Shown: in pieces, positions 19,725-30,589 of the stretch
Layout of the letters: every line of letters starts with the position of its first letter
Numbering within the stretch: the first letter of the stretch is position 1
Assembly (NCBI GenBank): GCA_022606425.2
Contig: JAHDVF020000988.1
Span: forward strand, 620,001 to 684,000
Direction of reading: 5' to 3'
DNA length: 64,000 bases
Origin: Lepidostoma basale
Lineage: Eukaryota; Arthropoda; Insecta; Trichoptera; Lepidostomatidae
Position numbers and translations under genes: made by a program
Notes under the pieces: model-generated
Database searches by the model: none
What the model saw: the letters and a program-made list of their open reading frames with translations, nothing else
What the model was told of the DNA's origin: nothing

Positions 19725-20070
19725 TCACGTAAAGCCCGCTAAGCCGTTACTGTCATATCTTATGCCCGGAGAGAAGGAACAATAAAACAATTCGGACTAT
19801 TATAGTTCAAATGGCGAGGCAAACGGGGCCAAGAGTAAAATCATCTACGATTATCACGGCCATTATTTTGCTCTGCGGCCTTCCCTGGCCGGTCCATTAA
19901 TAATACGACCACCATTAATCTTCTCGGAAGAGATATAAAGTAGTCTGGAGGAAGGTGTTAAATTTTCTTTCTCAATTTTCTCCCTACAAAGGAGGCGAGG
20001 GTTGCCGGCGCGAGGGGGATCATTATACGAATCAATCAGATTCAATACACTTTGCCTAAATTGAATTTGC
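19725..20070. other. Possible conserved non-coding element
   Basis: A GC-balanced island (CTCTGCGGCCTTCCCTGGCC, GGAGGCGAGGGTTGCCGGCG) in AT-rich DNA. The small minus-strand frame 19863-20045 has no protein signature. Unique in the window. Confidence 0.35.
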
Positions 20071-20277
20071 TTTCCATTAAAAATGAACGAAACGGTCGTG
20101 GATTATACAACTTAATTGCTGGGTTCATTTACAGGATCCAAAAATGTTACTTTTAAAGGATCATTTATAAATGTTCACTTCGTGAATTTTATTGATAAAG
20201 AACGTTCTGTCAGAAGGCTTATCATTTAATAAAAAAAACATTCAGTTTATAAATACTAGTGGCTTAATTTAAAATCG

Positions 20278-20470
20278 ACAATGGCAGCGTGACAGTTACG
20301 TTGTCATTTTACTTGTGTGGAATTCACGTGACAATCGAAATATCAATATAAAAGCTACCTTTCACATGTCATGAGAAATAAAATGATAGCTTTACCCTTC
20401 TACATCGGTTTGGCTTGGTATGTAATAATGTAAAGAGCGATTTAACAAAATGATATAAATTATAAATAAA
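20278..20470 (+). mobile_element. SINE-1 body, head missing
   Basis: It contains the SINE-1 body from GGCAGCGTGACAGTTACGTT through TACATCGGTTTGGCTTGG to GATTTAACAAAATGAT. The tRNA-like head is absent, as in a 5'-truncated copy. Confidence 0.65.
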
Positions 20471-20554
20471 TAAACGAAAAAGAGTTGTAAATAGTAATTG
20501 GGTTCCACTAACTTGCCATTTTCAAAATGTGGAAAGCAAGGAGAAAATGCCACA

Positions 20555-20812
20555 CGCTTACAGAATTTATGACCTATCTGGTTGGGTTGAGCGATCGCTT
20601 AATGTTTAAAAACATTCCCTATTCCGCTCTTCTTACAAATATTCTGAAATATACGCCTCGGCCACCATATTCTGTTCCCAGAAAATAATTTTCATCTTCG
20701 TCTCTATTGAGATACAATTAATCCTTATAAAAAAATAATTTATCCGCAATGGGTAAAATCCAGTATTTGTCTGCAAGAATTTGTATACATTCAAAATGTT
20801 GTATAAAATAAC
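20555..20812 (+). mobile_element. Family L copy
   Basis: It runs from a rearranged centre (ATGACCTATCTGGTTGGGTT in inverse orientation) into the plus-strand 3' half with CTTCGTCTCTATTGAGATAC and the end TTTGTATACATTCAAAATG. The inverted centre repeats the pattern seen at 8250-8670. Confidence 0.65.
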
Positions 20813-20837
20813 TGATCCAAGTTAAAAGCAAAAAAAT

Positions 20838-21195
20838 TGGAGAGACATCTCCAGGCGTAATCTAGTACTGTATGATTTGCAGACCCTTTCACAGTGCATT
20901 AATAAAGATTTTCTGCTTAATGCTTCCCAATCTTAATAGATGACGCTAGTGTAGAGTGAACTAAAAAAAATGTGAAGATAAATGCAGCATTCTAGCATAT
21001 ATACATCTTCAAAAAAATTGTCAGACGTGGTGGTCGTAAGAAGGGCGGAATGGGGAATGTTGTTAAACATAAAGCGTTCGCTAAACCTAACCAATGACAG
21101 GTCATAAGTCCTGTAGGCGCCTCGGCCACCATATTCTGTTCCCAGAAAACTATTTACATCTTCGTCTCTATTGAGATACAATTAATCCTTAAAAT
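20838..21195 (+). mobile_element. Family L copy with 5' hairpin
   Basis: This copy keeps the 5' GGAGAGACATCTCC hairpin and CTAGTACTGTATGATTTGC, then TTAATAAAGATTTTCTGCTT and the full body to TTGAGATACAATTAATCC. It defines the uninterrupted structure used to date the LTR insertion at 14107. The minus-strand frame 20933-21181 is antisense to it and not a gene. Confidence 0.7.
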
Positions 21196-21399
21196 TTATT
21201 CAATCATGAATCCGCAACACAAAGTAAAGGTGAATATAGAAGAACATTTAATGAATTTAGAATTATATATTCATCACAATCTTACTAGTAAAGGATTAAT
21301 GACCAATCTAATTTATCTGACAAGATAACTAAAACGAATGTTATATAACTTCAAATTATCAGAAAGGTCAAAAGTTATACCTATTTTAATGTACTTATG

Positions 21400-21950
21400 T
21401 AAAAGGTGGCTTCTCGGCATCGCTAATTTTACTAATTACATTGCAGAATGAAGTGGAAACCATTTTTAATTCCACCTTTATTTCGTAATGTTCTTGCCAT
21501 ACATATTTTGACAATAATTCCCTTTTCGCGATGGGCTCGCCTTTACATATTTGATACAATCAAAATAGAATTGCACAGTTTTAATGGTGACCATTTTAAG
21601 TTAACCAGAGATAAAGGAAGCGCCAATAAATTATTTCAATTGGCTAGCTCGTGTTCGATGAATTCGGTGTATCATTTCACTAGCGGGATAATCTAAAAGC
21701 AGTCATAGCTAATAAATTTTGGGCATGTTGTACCGAACGCGAATCGCCCGGGACATAAGCTAATCTAATTCTGAATCCAATATTTCTCTTTGGACGTAAA
21801 AGACTAGAGTTTCCAGACACCGCAGTTTTTCATCATGCGCGGTTCGATCCAAGTTTCGTTTAATCCGATTAGCTCCGCTGTATTTCTGGGTGCTAGGTTT
21901 TCTCCGTCGGCATTTTTCCATGTTTAACTAACAAATTCGTAGAATTAGGT
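21400..21950. other. Possible conserved non-coding element
   Basis: Unique, compositionally balanced sequence. The plus-strand frame 21448-21696 (82 codons) starts with ATGAAGTGGAAACC but shows no family signature or splice context. An AT-rich insect CNE is at least as likely. Confidence 0.3.
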
Positions 21951-22210
21951 TCGAATTGATATATTCAAATTCAATTCTCTACGTCTTGTCGGGTGCAAGT
22001 CTGTTTGAGCGAATACATATTTTTTATAAGCGCAAACAATTGTTTTTTTTATGAATTATTATTTGCTATATTTAGGGTTTTAATATAATTTAAAAATTGT
22101 ATAAAAGTAAAATACTTTATTGATAAACCCTAAATTTTCCGGCTAAGGTTTTCCACGGTTTCCTTAGCTGTAAGGTAAATGTCGGAACATACGAGTATAT
22201 ACGAGTAGAT

Positions 22211-22717
22211 CAAGGTATATAGAATAAATATGGTAAGATATTCCGCGTTTTATTTTTGACATCTACTGCGCAGCTACGTCACGTGGAGACCCAAGCATTA
22301 GGTTGTGTAGTATGAGTTGAGTATATATTTATACATTGGGTATGGAATTTTTCTTTGTTTATTTATTACGTCTAATTAAAAGAAGTTTTTGTAATTGTAT
22401 TAAATAAATTATGACAAATCGTTTTCTTTATTTAAGTTATTGTTTTTTTTATTTTTCTTTTTTTAGAGTTAGCATCTTCAATGAGCTTTAAGTTCATTGT
22501 TCTTATTTTGAAAAACATTTTACATCGATAAAAAAGATTTTTAACTGGATATGGCAAATCAACTCCATTTGATTTAGCTTGTTTATAGTTATTTAGGTTT
22601 GTTTATAGTTTCGTTTCGATTTCGAGTTCACCACATGACGTCACTTGACAGCAAATTATTAGAAAGGGATAGCATGCTACGTGCGCAATATCTTACCATA
22701 TTATTCTATATACCTTG
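22211..22717. mobile_element. 507-bp terminal-inverted-repeat element with 9-bp target duplication
   Basis: The ends are inverted repeats of about 33 bp. The left begins CAAGGTATATAGAATAAATA then TGGTAAGATATT. The complement of the right begins CAAGGTATATAGAATAATAT then GGTAAGATATT, with one indel. CGAGTAGAT flanks both sides (22202-22210 and 22718-22726). The interior is AT-rich, non-coding, with an internal pair GCAGCTACGTCACGTGG / CATGACGTCACTTGAC near the two ends. A 9-bp duplication points to a Mutator-type element, though an 8-bp duplication plus chance (hAT or P) cannot be excluded. It is non-autonomous. Confidence 0.8.
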
Positions 22718-22856
22718 CGAGTAGATAACCCAAGGACCCCAGAGCTTGACTGAGTCAGCTCTGTAAAATTTATAATATTGATAATATACTCAAAATATAA
22801 AATTTTATTTTAAATAACTAGAAATATCCTTTAGTGGTGTGTCAGTCAACCATTTA

Positions 22857-23005
22857 TCAGTGGTTCCCAATCTTTTTTGTGCCGTAGACTCCTTTCTGAT
22901 TCCTTTTATTTTGTGCAGACCTCCTACTTTCGTTATATTGTCTTTTTTACAAATGAGTTTTTTTAATGTATCACAATTTTTATTTATAAACCGACATCTT
23001 TCAAT
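22857..23005 (+). mobile_element. hAT MITE fragment
   Basis: It starts CAGTGGTTCCCAATCTTTTT and continues TTTTATTTTGTGCAGACCTC, parallel to the nested MITE at 10073 (CAGAGGTTCCCAAAC, TATTTTGTGTAGACCCC). The right inverted repeat is missing. An HHR-1 repeat begins immediately after. Confidence 0.65.
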
Positions 23006-23011
23006 CAATAT

Positions 23012-23190
23012 AAAATGACGATTGTTTTTTCCACTTCTGAGTTTATTTTTTTTCGACTTGTTTTGAAAGTTTTACACCTTAAGCCTTCGAAACATGTCGC
23101 GAAAAAAAAACTAAAATGTAGTAAAAACAGTGTTTTGTTAATAAAAAAAATCATCATTATGGAATTTCACAGTGTTAACGCCTTAATTTG
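23012..23190. repeat. HHR-1 palindromic repeat, copy 3
   Basis: The arms and the AAGCCTTCGAAACATGTCGC block are present, but the loop side is shortened, so the hammerhead core is lost. The 3' flank AACGCCTTAATTTGATC matches the other copies. Confidence 0.6.
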
Positions 23191-23194
23191 ATCT

Positions 23195-23900
23195 AAAATC
23201 TAAATAAAAGTATACTTTCGTATGAAGCACTTAACTTGTGGTGTGGTATTAAATAAAAATGGTTTATAAATTTCAGTTGTCTTATAACCCTGACGAAGCT
23301 TCGGCGGGAGTCAAACCAGTTGGTTCGATAAAACAAAATATAAAAAAGTACATATGTGTAATTAATAAATTAACAGTATTATTTTAGATGAAAATTAGCA
23401 ATTAAATATAAAAAATACAATTATATCAAAACAGGTCAATTTTAATTTAAAATACAGTGCTTACACAAAGTATATTTTATTTTATTTTTAAATTGAGGGA
23501 GAGTTATGAATACCGAAATTGGAAACCCAAGAAGTCCTTACCGCCGGGAAACCAGTTATTGTAAAAAACTTAGAAGACCTTTTTCCAAACAGGTACACGC
23601 GTTAGTAGATCCAGAAACAACATAGCGATATGGAGTATTCTTCAGATTGATATGACGTTCTGCATCTGTGGAATGGAGCTATCCTTTCTGCACATAACAG
23701 AATGCTCTTGCTTCTCTGTAACATTGATGAAGGAAAATTTGATTCAGACGTCTGGTAGTGCGGTCCAGCTGGCGGACTTTTGGATCGACGATATTTGACC
23801 GAATTGCCATTGGACACGACAAAGCAGAAGAATTTTCAAATGCAAATAAAGGTATGCACATTATTAACAACCCAACACATACATATAAAATAAGTCTAGT
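23195..23900. other. Unassigned, possibly decayed transposon
   Basis: Near 23290 the sequence CCCTGACGAAGCTTCGGCGG followed by AGTCAAACCAGTTGG resembles a degenerate PAL-type block. The segment 23500-23880 has minus-strand frames (such as VDPKVRQLDRTTRRLNQIFL) of unknown family. Start GGGAGAGTTATGAATACCGA at 23500 is similar to retrotransposon 3' regions, but I cannot assign it. Confidence 0.3.
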
Positions 23901-23903
23901 GTG

Positions 23904-24172
23904 CAGAATTCAGTATTACTGTTAAAATTTAAAACACTGATGTAATAATGTTGAAGTATCATTATGTTTCAGCTAAAACAATGGACCTCAGAATTCAGTA
24001 TTACTGTTAAAATTTAAAACACTGATGTAATAATGTTGAAGTATCATTATGTTTCAGCTAAAACAATGGACTACAGAATTCAGTATTACTGTTAAAATTT
24101 AAAACACTGATGTAATAATGTTGAAGTATCATTATGTTTCAGCTAAAACAATGGACTACAGAATTCAGTATT
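23904..24172 (+). repeat. Three tandem copies of an 85-bp repeat
   Basis: CAGAATTCAGTATTACTG starts at 23904, 23989 and 24074, and a partial fourth begins at 24159, so the period is exactly 85 bp. Copies are nearly identical (CCTCA versus CTACA at one junction). The unit carries AATGTTGAAGTATCATTATG and TTTCAGCTAAAACAATGGAC, which recur singly at 53745, 55910 and, inverted, 59335. The tandem therefore amplified a piece of a dispersed PAL-type repeat. Confidence 0.9.
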
Positions 24173-24484
24173 TAATTTTTTTCAAACTCAAAAACAGATT
24201 TGATCACACGTTCTAAAATTAAATTCATTCGGTTTTCATGATTTTCATAAAAAAAAGTGTTGTGTTTGCAATGTAAAATTTAACGATTAATTTATATTTA
24301 ACTGATGGAGCAATAGTGTAAAAAACTTATAATATTTTATTTCGCAAAAATGTATATTTTATTTCGCAATCCCTTTGTGTAATAAGCTGCATATTTTCAA
24401 TAATAGGTTTAAAAAAATCATATTTTTACTATAAATACGTTATTTTAACAAAATAAATACATTTTTTTATAGAATTTGTTTTTT

Positions 24485-24640
24485 TTTGTATACAAGCACT
24501 TGTAGACAAAAACTGGATTTTTACACATTGTGGGTAAAATGACAGGTCATAAGTCCTGTAAACGCCTCGACTACCATATTCTGTTTCCAAATAATTTACA
24601 TCTTTGTCTCTATTGAGATGCAATTAATCCTTAAAATATA
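24485..24640 (+). mobile_element. Family L, rearranged fragment
   Basis: Pieces of the 3' half are joined out of order (inverse ATTTTTACACATTGTGGGTA, then ATGACAGGTCATAAGTCCTG and TCTCTATTGAGATGCAATTA). The overlapping minus-strand frame is spurious. Confidence 0.6.
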
Positions 24641-25365
24641 GTTTTCTCTAAAAAATACGCAATACAATATCTACCCATCACATTTATTTTATTATTGTAA
24701 TTTATCTATATAACTCAAACAAAAAATATTTATATGTTTTAAAATTATAAAAGATCTCAAATATTATTACATTTACCATTAAAATTTTGCTTCAAGTGAT
24801 TTAAACATAAAAATTGATTAAGCAATTTGTGTACGTTAGTATTCATTTGCTTTGAATTTTTGAACGTAAGTGAATAATTAAAGAACAGTCTAGACTTGAT
24901 TCCGATTCAAGAGCACTTCCCCATTTAAGAAAGGATTGTAAAAGGTAAAAGCAAACAGCTTGTCCCGAGGGTGAGTCACTCAGGGTGAATCACAGCGCAG
25001 TTTTCCCCACGGACACGCCGACTGACATTTGCTTTAATATGTGACTACATACACTTGGCTCTCTTGCCAAGAGTCACTGGGTCACGAGAAGTCATCAATA
25101 ATGCTAAAGCAGAGTGCGCTGGTGGAGAAAGTTCAAAAATGGAATAGCCGTTGAATTTTAAAAGAGCAGTTTAAAGAACACTTACTAAGTAGGTTTAAAA
25201 TATGTCAAGAAATTATATTGTATTTTTAAACAGGTTATAGAATCATGTAATCATATTTAAATACTTAAAAAGATAATATAAAAATGTTATCTTCAAAAAT
25301 GTAGAATACTTTTCAAAAGTAGGTAAAACGTGATTACAATAGTGTTATGACATTTTTTTATGAAC
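24640..25365. other. Region without genes, possible conserved block
   Basis: A balanced-composition core at about 24890-25130 (GAGGGTGAGTCACTCAGGGT, which contains the AP-1-like TGAGTCA; CTCTTGCCAAGAG hairpin) lies in AT-rich sequence. No coding signal. A conserved non-coding element is a reasonable guess. Confidence 0.3.
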
Positions 25366-25368
25366 TAA

Positions 25369-25575
25369 AACAATGTTTTTTCCACTTTTGAGTATATTTT
25401 TCTCGACATGCTTCGAAGGCTTACACCTTCATCACTGGGAGAACGATATAAACCTTTACAGTAACAGTTTTAGTTTCTTTAACAGTTACAGTAACAGCCT
25501 TAAAAATAAACTCAAAAGTGGAAAAAATCTTTGGTTTAATTCATAAAAATTCGTCATTACGAAATTCCACAATTA
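25369..25575. repeat. HHR-1 palindromic repeat, copy 4
   Basis: On the minus strand 25400-25443 shows stem I TTCTC/GAGAA, the shortened core CAGTGA, then T, stem II GAAGG/CCTTC, GAAGC in place of GAAAC, and ATGTC. The outer arms TTTTCCACTTTTGAG and CTCAAAAGTGGAAAA are well kept. Confidence 0.65.
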
Positions 25576-25639
25576 ATTTGATTATGATATTTCTTTCAAA
25601 TTGATTCCCAATTTGGATTTTTGTATTTTATTATACTGT

Positions 25640-26270
25640 GATAAAAATGCCTCCATATGTCGTAATAATTTGAAGAATGGACAGAGATGGCCAGGGACAG
25701 TAGCCAAATACCACACCGGGATATAGTGCCGAGAAGAAAAGGAAGTAGATTTGTCGTGTTCTCTCAGTACGGAGATATTAATACCACGAAGTAAAATAAT
25801 TTTAAATGTTTGTTAATTATAAAAAAAGTCATTTCTTACATAAAAGTATTGCTTTAAACAATACTAAACGAACAAACCCTGATAAATCTGATGAAAATTG
25901 ATTATTTATTTGCTTTGAAAAAAATATTATACGTATTTTCATAAAACTTTTTTATGCTTATCACAAACATGTTTGTAACTTTAACCATAACATTTAACCA
26001 TACATTTAAAATAAACATACTTATAAATATTATTTAGATTTTTTTAAATTTCTTTTTTGTATTCTATTATACTGTAGTAAAAATGCTTCCATATTTCGTG
26101 ATAATCTGAAGAATAGAGAGAGAGATGGCCAAGGCCCCAAATTTAATCCAAAAACAAGAGCAGACACTTTCAGAACCAAACATCTCTTAAAAGTAAAAGA
26201 AATGAGAACGGCATTTCTCTTGGGTATGCAGGGGTATAACTCCCTCGAACTGAGGAGGGAAGGATAACTG
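25640..26270 (+). mobile_element. RTE-D scraps
   Basis: Two decayed pieces are seen. The one at 26135-26260 reads TRADTFRTKHLLKVKEMRT, matching TRADTVRTKSLLRTSEMK at 28110-28175. The AGAGATGGCCAGGGACAGTA and AGAGATGGCCAAGGCCCC motifs at 25685 and 26125 are duplicates about 440 bp apart, suggesting two insertions or a local duplication. Confidence 0.55.
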
Positions 26271-26282
26271 TCAACACATTTT

Positions 26283-26720
26283 TTCAAACTGATTCGGGGC
26301 TCTATTGAGAACCCCTATGTTCTGGAGCAAATAGGTCTTTTTGTTCCTGATAACTACCTGCGACAACGCCGACATCAATTGTTCTTTATTCCGTCACGCA
26401 GAACCAACCTGCCTTTGGTGATTCCAGTAGGAAGATCAATTCGGACGCTGAATCTAATCATCTCGGATTTGGACATTTTCAGTGTCAGTGAGGCAGTATT
26501 CATAAAAAAAATATTTGCAAATTCTGGAAAGAGTACTGCCTCACTGATGTTGACATATTTGGATTCCTTCTGATATATATGATTTTTTGGTCTCATGGTG
26601 TTTTGTTTTATTTTATCCCTGTAATACCGTTTTTTGTCCAAATGAGTCGCCTAAATTTTTTATCGTTTGTAATGTCTCATTTGTGTATCATGTATAAATA
26701 AATAAATTACGAGTATAAAC
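26283..26720 (+). mobile_element. Jockey/CR1-like 3' end
   Basis: The plus strand reads IENPYVLEQIGLFVPDNYLR, QRRHQLFFIPSRRTNLPLVI, PVGRSIRTLN and SDLDIFSVSEAVF. This is close to the 39009-39503 copy (GLFVPDRFLRQRQHRLFYRT, SEIDVFYISEGTF). Several positions retain an open frame (26379-26573 in part). It ends in an A-rich (AAATAAATAAATTA) tail. Confidence 0.75.
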
Positions 26721-26734
26721 TACCCTTAGAAATT

Positions 26735-26985
26735 TGCACATCCTGCGAAATTGAAGACATAGTTAGATGGAGTAGGCAGAGAATACGATTCTAGAGGGAC
26801 CACATCGAGAGAATGGATCCTGCAAAAATTCCTAATATCGTAATGCACGAGATTCCAAAGGGCCGTCGACCACCAGGACGACCACCAAAGAGATGGAGAG
26901 AAGGCTGGTCGTCTTCTTCACAGTAAGAAAGTTGATATCCTGGATAAACAGATCACAAGATCTACAATCAGAAGAAGAAGAAGAC
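26735..26985 (+). mobile_element. RTE-D 3' end with GAA tail
   Basis: It reads EDIVRWSRQRIRF, a stop, RDHIERMDPAKIPNIVMHEI, PKGRRPPGRPPKRWREGW and a 3' tail of (AGA)n at 26970-26985. A near-identical 3' end is at 50265-50500. The 3' end of this family differs from RTE-A in having an A/G-rich tail. Confidence 0.75.
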
Positions 26986-27080
26986 GAATAAGATTATTAT
27001 TGTTTAAATTTCGCTTTGATGAAGGACGCGTACGGTCCGAAACATATTTGTAAAAAATAAAAAAGTGTTGCTAAAATATA
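26985..27080 (+). repeat. PAL-type motif with hammerhead-like stem II
   Basis: At about 27014-27050 the order is TTGATGA, one A, GGAC-gcgtacg-GTCC, then GAAACATATTTG. Stem II is a perfect 4-bp hairpin between the core and GAAAC. The first core base is T rather than C, and the cleavage triplet ATT is poor. A single copy in the window. Confidence 0.4.
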
Positions 27081-27099
27081 AAAATGAACATTGTATTAA

Positions 27100-27735
27100 A
27101 AACCATGAAAAGCAAGTATCCTAACGACAGAGATTATCCGAAAAGGGTTTTGAATAAATCAAAACAATTAATTGAAACGAACTGATCCGTCGAAGTATGA
27201 AATCGGAAAAGTGTTAGAAATACGAAGGTCGGTACTATCGCTCGGTTGATTGGAGCTCTCGCTCAGCCGAACCGTTCCCAAGGGAGTGGATTTAGACAAC
27301 GTTCGGCTAAAGATACCGACTATAATAGCTCCTATAGCAATGTAATCAACTTCGAATGCTTTATTTATTCATGAGCATAATAGACCTCCGATTTTTCGAT
27401 CACACGAGCCCTACTCGCAAGAGATTCGCTATTTATTTATGTGCAGACCCTAAATCCGCAGAGGTAAAGAACGTCGAATGTTTTTTTTATTAATAAAAAT
27501 AGTTTTTAATCAACTTTATCAACAAAGGCGCTAACGATATGAATACTGTACTATTTTCACGAATTTATTTTGAAATATGAATTTATTCATCTCATTTCTT
27601 TTTAATACGTATCTTATCATAAAAAACTATAATTTCTATGATTAATATAATACTTTCGTCTAGATAAAAATCAGTAATCTTTGAGAAATAATAATAAGGA
27701 ATGATATTTATAACATAAAGTTGTATAATGACTAT
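27100..27735. other. Region without genes, possible conserved block
   Basis: A balanced island at about 27215-27450 (GCTCTCGCTCAGCCGAACCG, AGACCTCCGATTTTTCGATC) is flanked by AT-rich DNA. No frame or repeat match. Confidence 0.3.
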
Positions 27736-27739
27736 TAAT

Positions 27740-27960
27740 ATGTATGAAAAAACAATAGTTTTCAAGGAGTTTTATTATAATATTTATGTATGACATGTTT
27801 CGTCCTTCTAAGGCATTATCAAATGCCTTAGTAGGGCGAAACATGTCATGTATAAATATTTTAATAAAACTCCTTCAAAACTATCGTTTTTTCATACATA
27901 TTTATAATTTAATATGGAGTTTTACATCATTGTTCAAGAAACAATAAATATATTTCGTAA
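27740..27960. repeat. PAL-4 palindrome, best copy
   Basis: Arms ACAATAGTTTTCAAGGAG and CTCCTTCAAAACTATCG face each other over about 140 bp. The inner blocks are ATGTTTCGTCCTTCTAAGGC and TAGTAGGGCGAAACATGTC. The shared 3' flank TTACATCATTGTTCAAGAAA follows. It is symmetric enough to form a large hairpin. Confidence 0.65.
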
Positions 27961-27994
27961 TGACCTTTGTAACGAAGTACGAGAACAAGTCAAT

Positions 27995-28480
27995 TAAGCC
28001 TCCGCCGTGTCTAGGTATCTGAAGAACCCGGTCTGGAAGATCAAGCACATGCGTATTGACAGCCAAGTCAGAATTTATGAGAGCTACGTCCGATCTATCA
28101 TAACGTATGGTGTAGAGACCCGGGCTGATACTGTACGAACCAAGAGTCTGCTAAGAACATCTGAGATGAAGGTTCTAAGATTCAGTTCTCCAAAAACTCT
28201 CCAAGATTGTGTCGTAACGCAGACATAAGAAAAACTTAAATACTTACAGACATAGGCGAATAGAGGATATCGTTCGATGGAGGAGACCCAAAAGAAGATA
28301 CTGGAGGGACCATGAAGCCAGAATGAATAGTGACAGATTTGCAAATACAGCCGCCTACGAAATTCCCTCTGTACACCGTCTGCCTGAAAGACCACCTTAA
28401 AAATGGAGGGACAGCTGGATCTCGTCATCCCAGGAGACATAATTTCTGTGCTACGGATCAACAGATCTATTAAAAGAATA
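27995..28480 (+). pseudogene. RTE-D retrotransposon C-terminal region
   Basis: The frame at 28007-28228 reads RYLKNPVWKIKHMRIDSQ, VRIYESYVRSIITYGVETRA and DTVRTKSLLRTSEMKVLR, the part after the reverse transcriptase palm. A downstream piece in another frame reads IVRWRRPKRRYWRDHEARMN. Copies at 49795-50500, 31425-31790, 50838-51365 and 52905-53375 belong to the same superfamily. Stops and frameshifts show it is dead. The minus-strand frame 28084-28533 is a shadow. Confidence 0.8.
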
Positions 28481-28740
28481 AGAATAATAAGATTCATATG
28501 ATAAGTCGATTTGGATCCTTCGAAATACGTCATAACATATAAACATTAATAATAGAATGTTTATATACATATATTATGTAAAAAATCTACGTTTATAACC
28601 CAACTATTTGATGTAATGAATAAAATTCAAATAAATTATTTAAAAAATTGTTTATTTTGTAATCAATTGTAAAATTGAGAATATATAATATAATAAATGT
28701 TTACAGTAATTTGGTTCAAACGACCTGTTGTATACAAAAA
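28480..28740. other. AT-rich region without recognised genes
   Basis: No feature seen beyond A/T runs and a TAATATA-rich stretch. Confidence 0.35.
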
Positions 28741-29090
28741 AAGGTAGATAGAATAAGGGACCGAGTGGGCCCCCTGCATATGGATATCCAGAGGCAGGAA
28801 GAATAGCCAGAAGACCCAGAATCGCGAAGCTTGGCGCAGCCATATTAGGAGACTTGACTTGGCAACCTATGGCCATACTTGACGAGTTTTAGCCTCCTTG
28901 ATGATTTTTCGCCAAGCTCCTCGATCCTGCGCCTTTTGCTCGCAGCAGTCCGATTCGCCCAACCTAGCCAGATCAGCCAGAACATTGTTGAGTAAGCGGC
29001 TTCTTCCGAATCCTCACCCGAAGGATAAAACATAAAATTGGTGGCAAAGTGGTGATACTATTTAAAAATATAAAAATTAGATATTCAAAA
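28740..29090. mobile_element. Mixed transposon debris
   Basis: The GC-richer part at 28745-28990 (CGCCAAGCTCCTCGATCCTG, CAGCAGTCCGATTCGCCC) has the look of an antisense retrotransposon 3' UTR. The part at 29007-29087 repeats the LTR-like end AATCCTCACCCGAAGGATAA and GGTGGCAAAGTGGTGATACT seen at 14507-14576. The minus-strand frames here are not recognisable proteins. Confidence 0.45.
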
Positions 29091-29690
29091 TATTAATCAA
29101 CACATACCGCAGAGAAGTGTATGTTCAAATGAATTATGTTCAATTTTAGGATAAACACGAGATAATTTGCAAATATTCCGCGCATTAAATTTGCACGAGT
29201 AAGAAAATGGGGAATTCTTGAACCGCGACCGACATTCCTCAGCAATTGGCGCGGGTCCCAGTCAGTGGGCCGACCCATTCATGAGAGAAATGGGATCGAG
29301 TCTAGACTCGCGCGGCCCGAGACGCCGCGCCGCCCAATTTCAAGGCGAAACACTGAAAGCGCCGATTGTTGCGAAATGCTTTGAATAACAGCGATCAGCC
29401 GGTCACGCTTTTCTGCGGGAGTTCGAATAAAAAGAGTTACTATTTTAATATTCAGGATTAAGACCAGTCCAAGAAAGAAAATTGATATTGCATGTTCCGA
29501 ATTGTTAGACATATTAACATTGAATATCAAATTAGCATTGATTAACTTTCCTCTTTGAAAGTAGAGCTATTGTGGAAAAACGTCATTTAATAATATATAC
29601 ATTAAATTTATTGCTACATACCTAAACAATGAGTTAAAATTTCATTTAAATAAAAGAGTGAAAATTGATGAAAATATCAATTCTTAAGAA
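29090..29690. other. Region without genes, possible conserved block
   Basis: The island 29160-29420 is GC-rich for this window (CGCGCGGCCCGAGACGCCGC near 29308). Minus-strand frames 29093-29278 and 29279-29530 have no family signature. A CpG-containing conserved element is possible. Confidence 0.3.
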
Positions 29691-29694
29691 GTGA

Positions 29695-29784
29695 GTGATA
29701 TGTTTTGCCTTAAAAGAGTCAAAACAGTCGTAAAAAAAAGTGATATGTTTTGCCTTAAAAGAGCCAAAACAGTCGTAAAAAAAA
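29695..29784 (+). repeat. Two tandem copies of a 45-bp repeat
   Basis: GTGATATGTTTTGCCTTAAA starts at 29695 and again at 29740. The copies differ at one base (AGAGTC versus AGAGCC). Local duplication. Confidence 0.85.
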
Positions 29785-30104
29785 TCAAAAATGATGATGG
29801 TGATAATGATGTTTTAAAACGTCATTTTTGTGACAGTGTTGATAAAAATGTCTGATTTACTACATGCCATTAAAGTATCGTTTAAAGTATCGTTTACATT
29901 TATATATATTTTTTATGAACAGAATATCTCTTAGTTTTTTTAAATGCATTGACTAAAAAATTATTCTTATTTTTTAAAAATGAAAATTATCAAACATCAA
30001 ATATACATCCCCATATCACAATCGTGAAACAATTTTCTTGTCTTAATATGCTTTTTACTCAAAAAAGTGCAAACTCTCTCTTTTACACCGTACAGTTTAT
30101 AAAT

Positions 30105-30585
30105 AAAAATAATAAAAAACATAAAATATATAATCAAACCGATGAAAGTATGATAAATGGCGTAGAAATGAGATCACTGAGAGGAATGTGCGGGAAAACG
30201 ATATTTGATAGAATACCGAACGACGAAATAAAGAAGGAATGTAAGGCAGATAGACGATTGCATCATAAGTAAAATTTAAAAAGAATCCCTGAGATAGTTT
30301 GGACATATGGAACGAATGGACGAAAGAAGAATAGTTAAAATGCTGTATACAAGCAGTGTGAGTGGAAAGAAAAGCCGTGGAAGACCAAGGAAAACATGGA
30401 ATGACCAATTTAATAAAATACTGAACGGCGGCCACATACGAAGTCGGAAAAATCGACAAGCGTATAGGTTTAATGTATGAATGTGAAGGAAGCTAGAGAA
30501 GTATGTCGGGACAGTATGGTATGGCGGTCCATCTGCTCTGCGTACTCCTTCAGGGAAACACCATGATGGTTAGTCATTTAGTTAC
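30105..30585 (+). pseudogene. RTE-A, diverged subfamily copy
   Basis: It reads DESMINGVEMRSLRGMCGKTI, FDRIPNDEIKKECKADR, a break, then HMERMDERRIVKMLYTSSVS, GKKSRGRPRKTWNDQFNKIL and a terminal SFRETP before CATGATGGTTAGTCATTTAG. The SSVSG signature groups it with 3893-4078 and 43660-44245. It is 5'-truncated. Confidence 0.8.
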
Positions 30586-30589
30586 ATAA

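Noticed and set aside
28084..28533. 149-codon minus-strand frame
   Set aside because: Shadow of RTE-D. The plus strand carries the recognisable RSIITYGVETRADTVRTK block.
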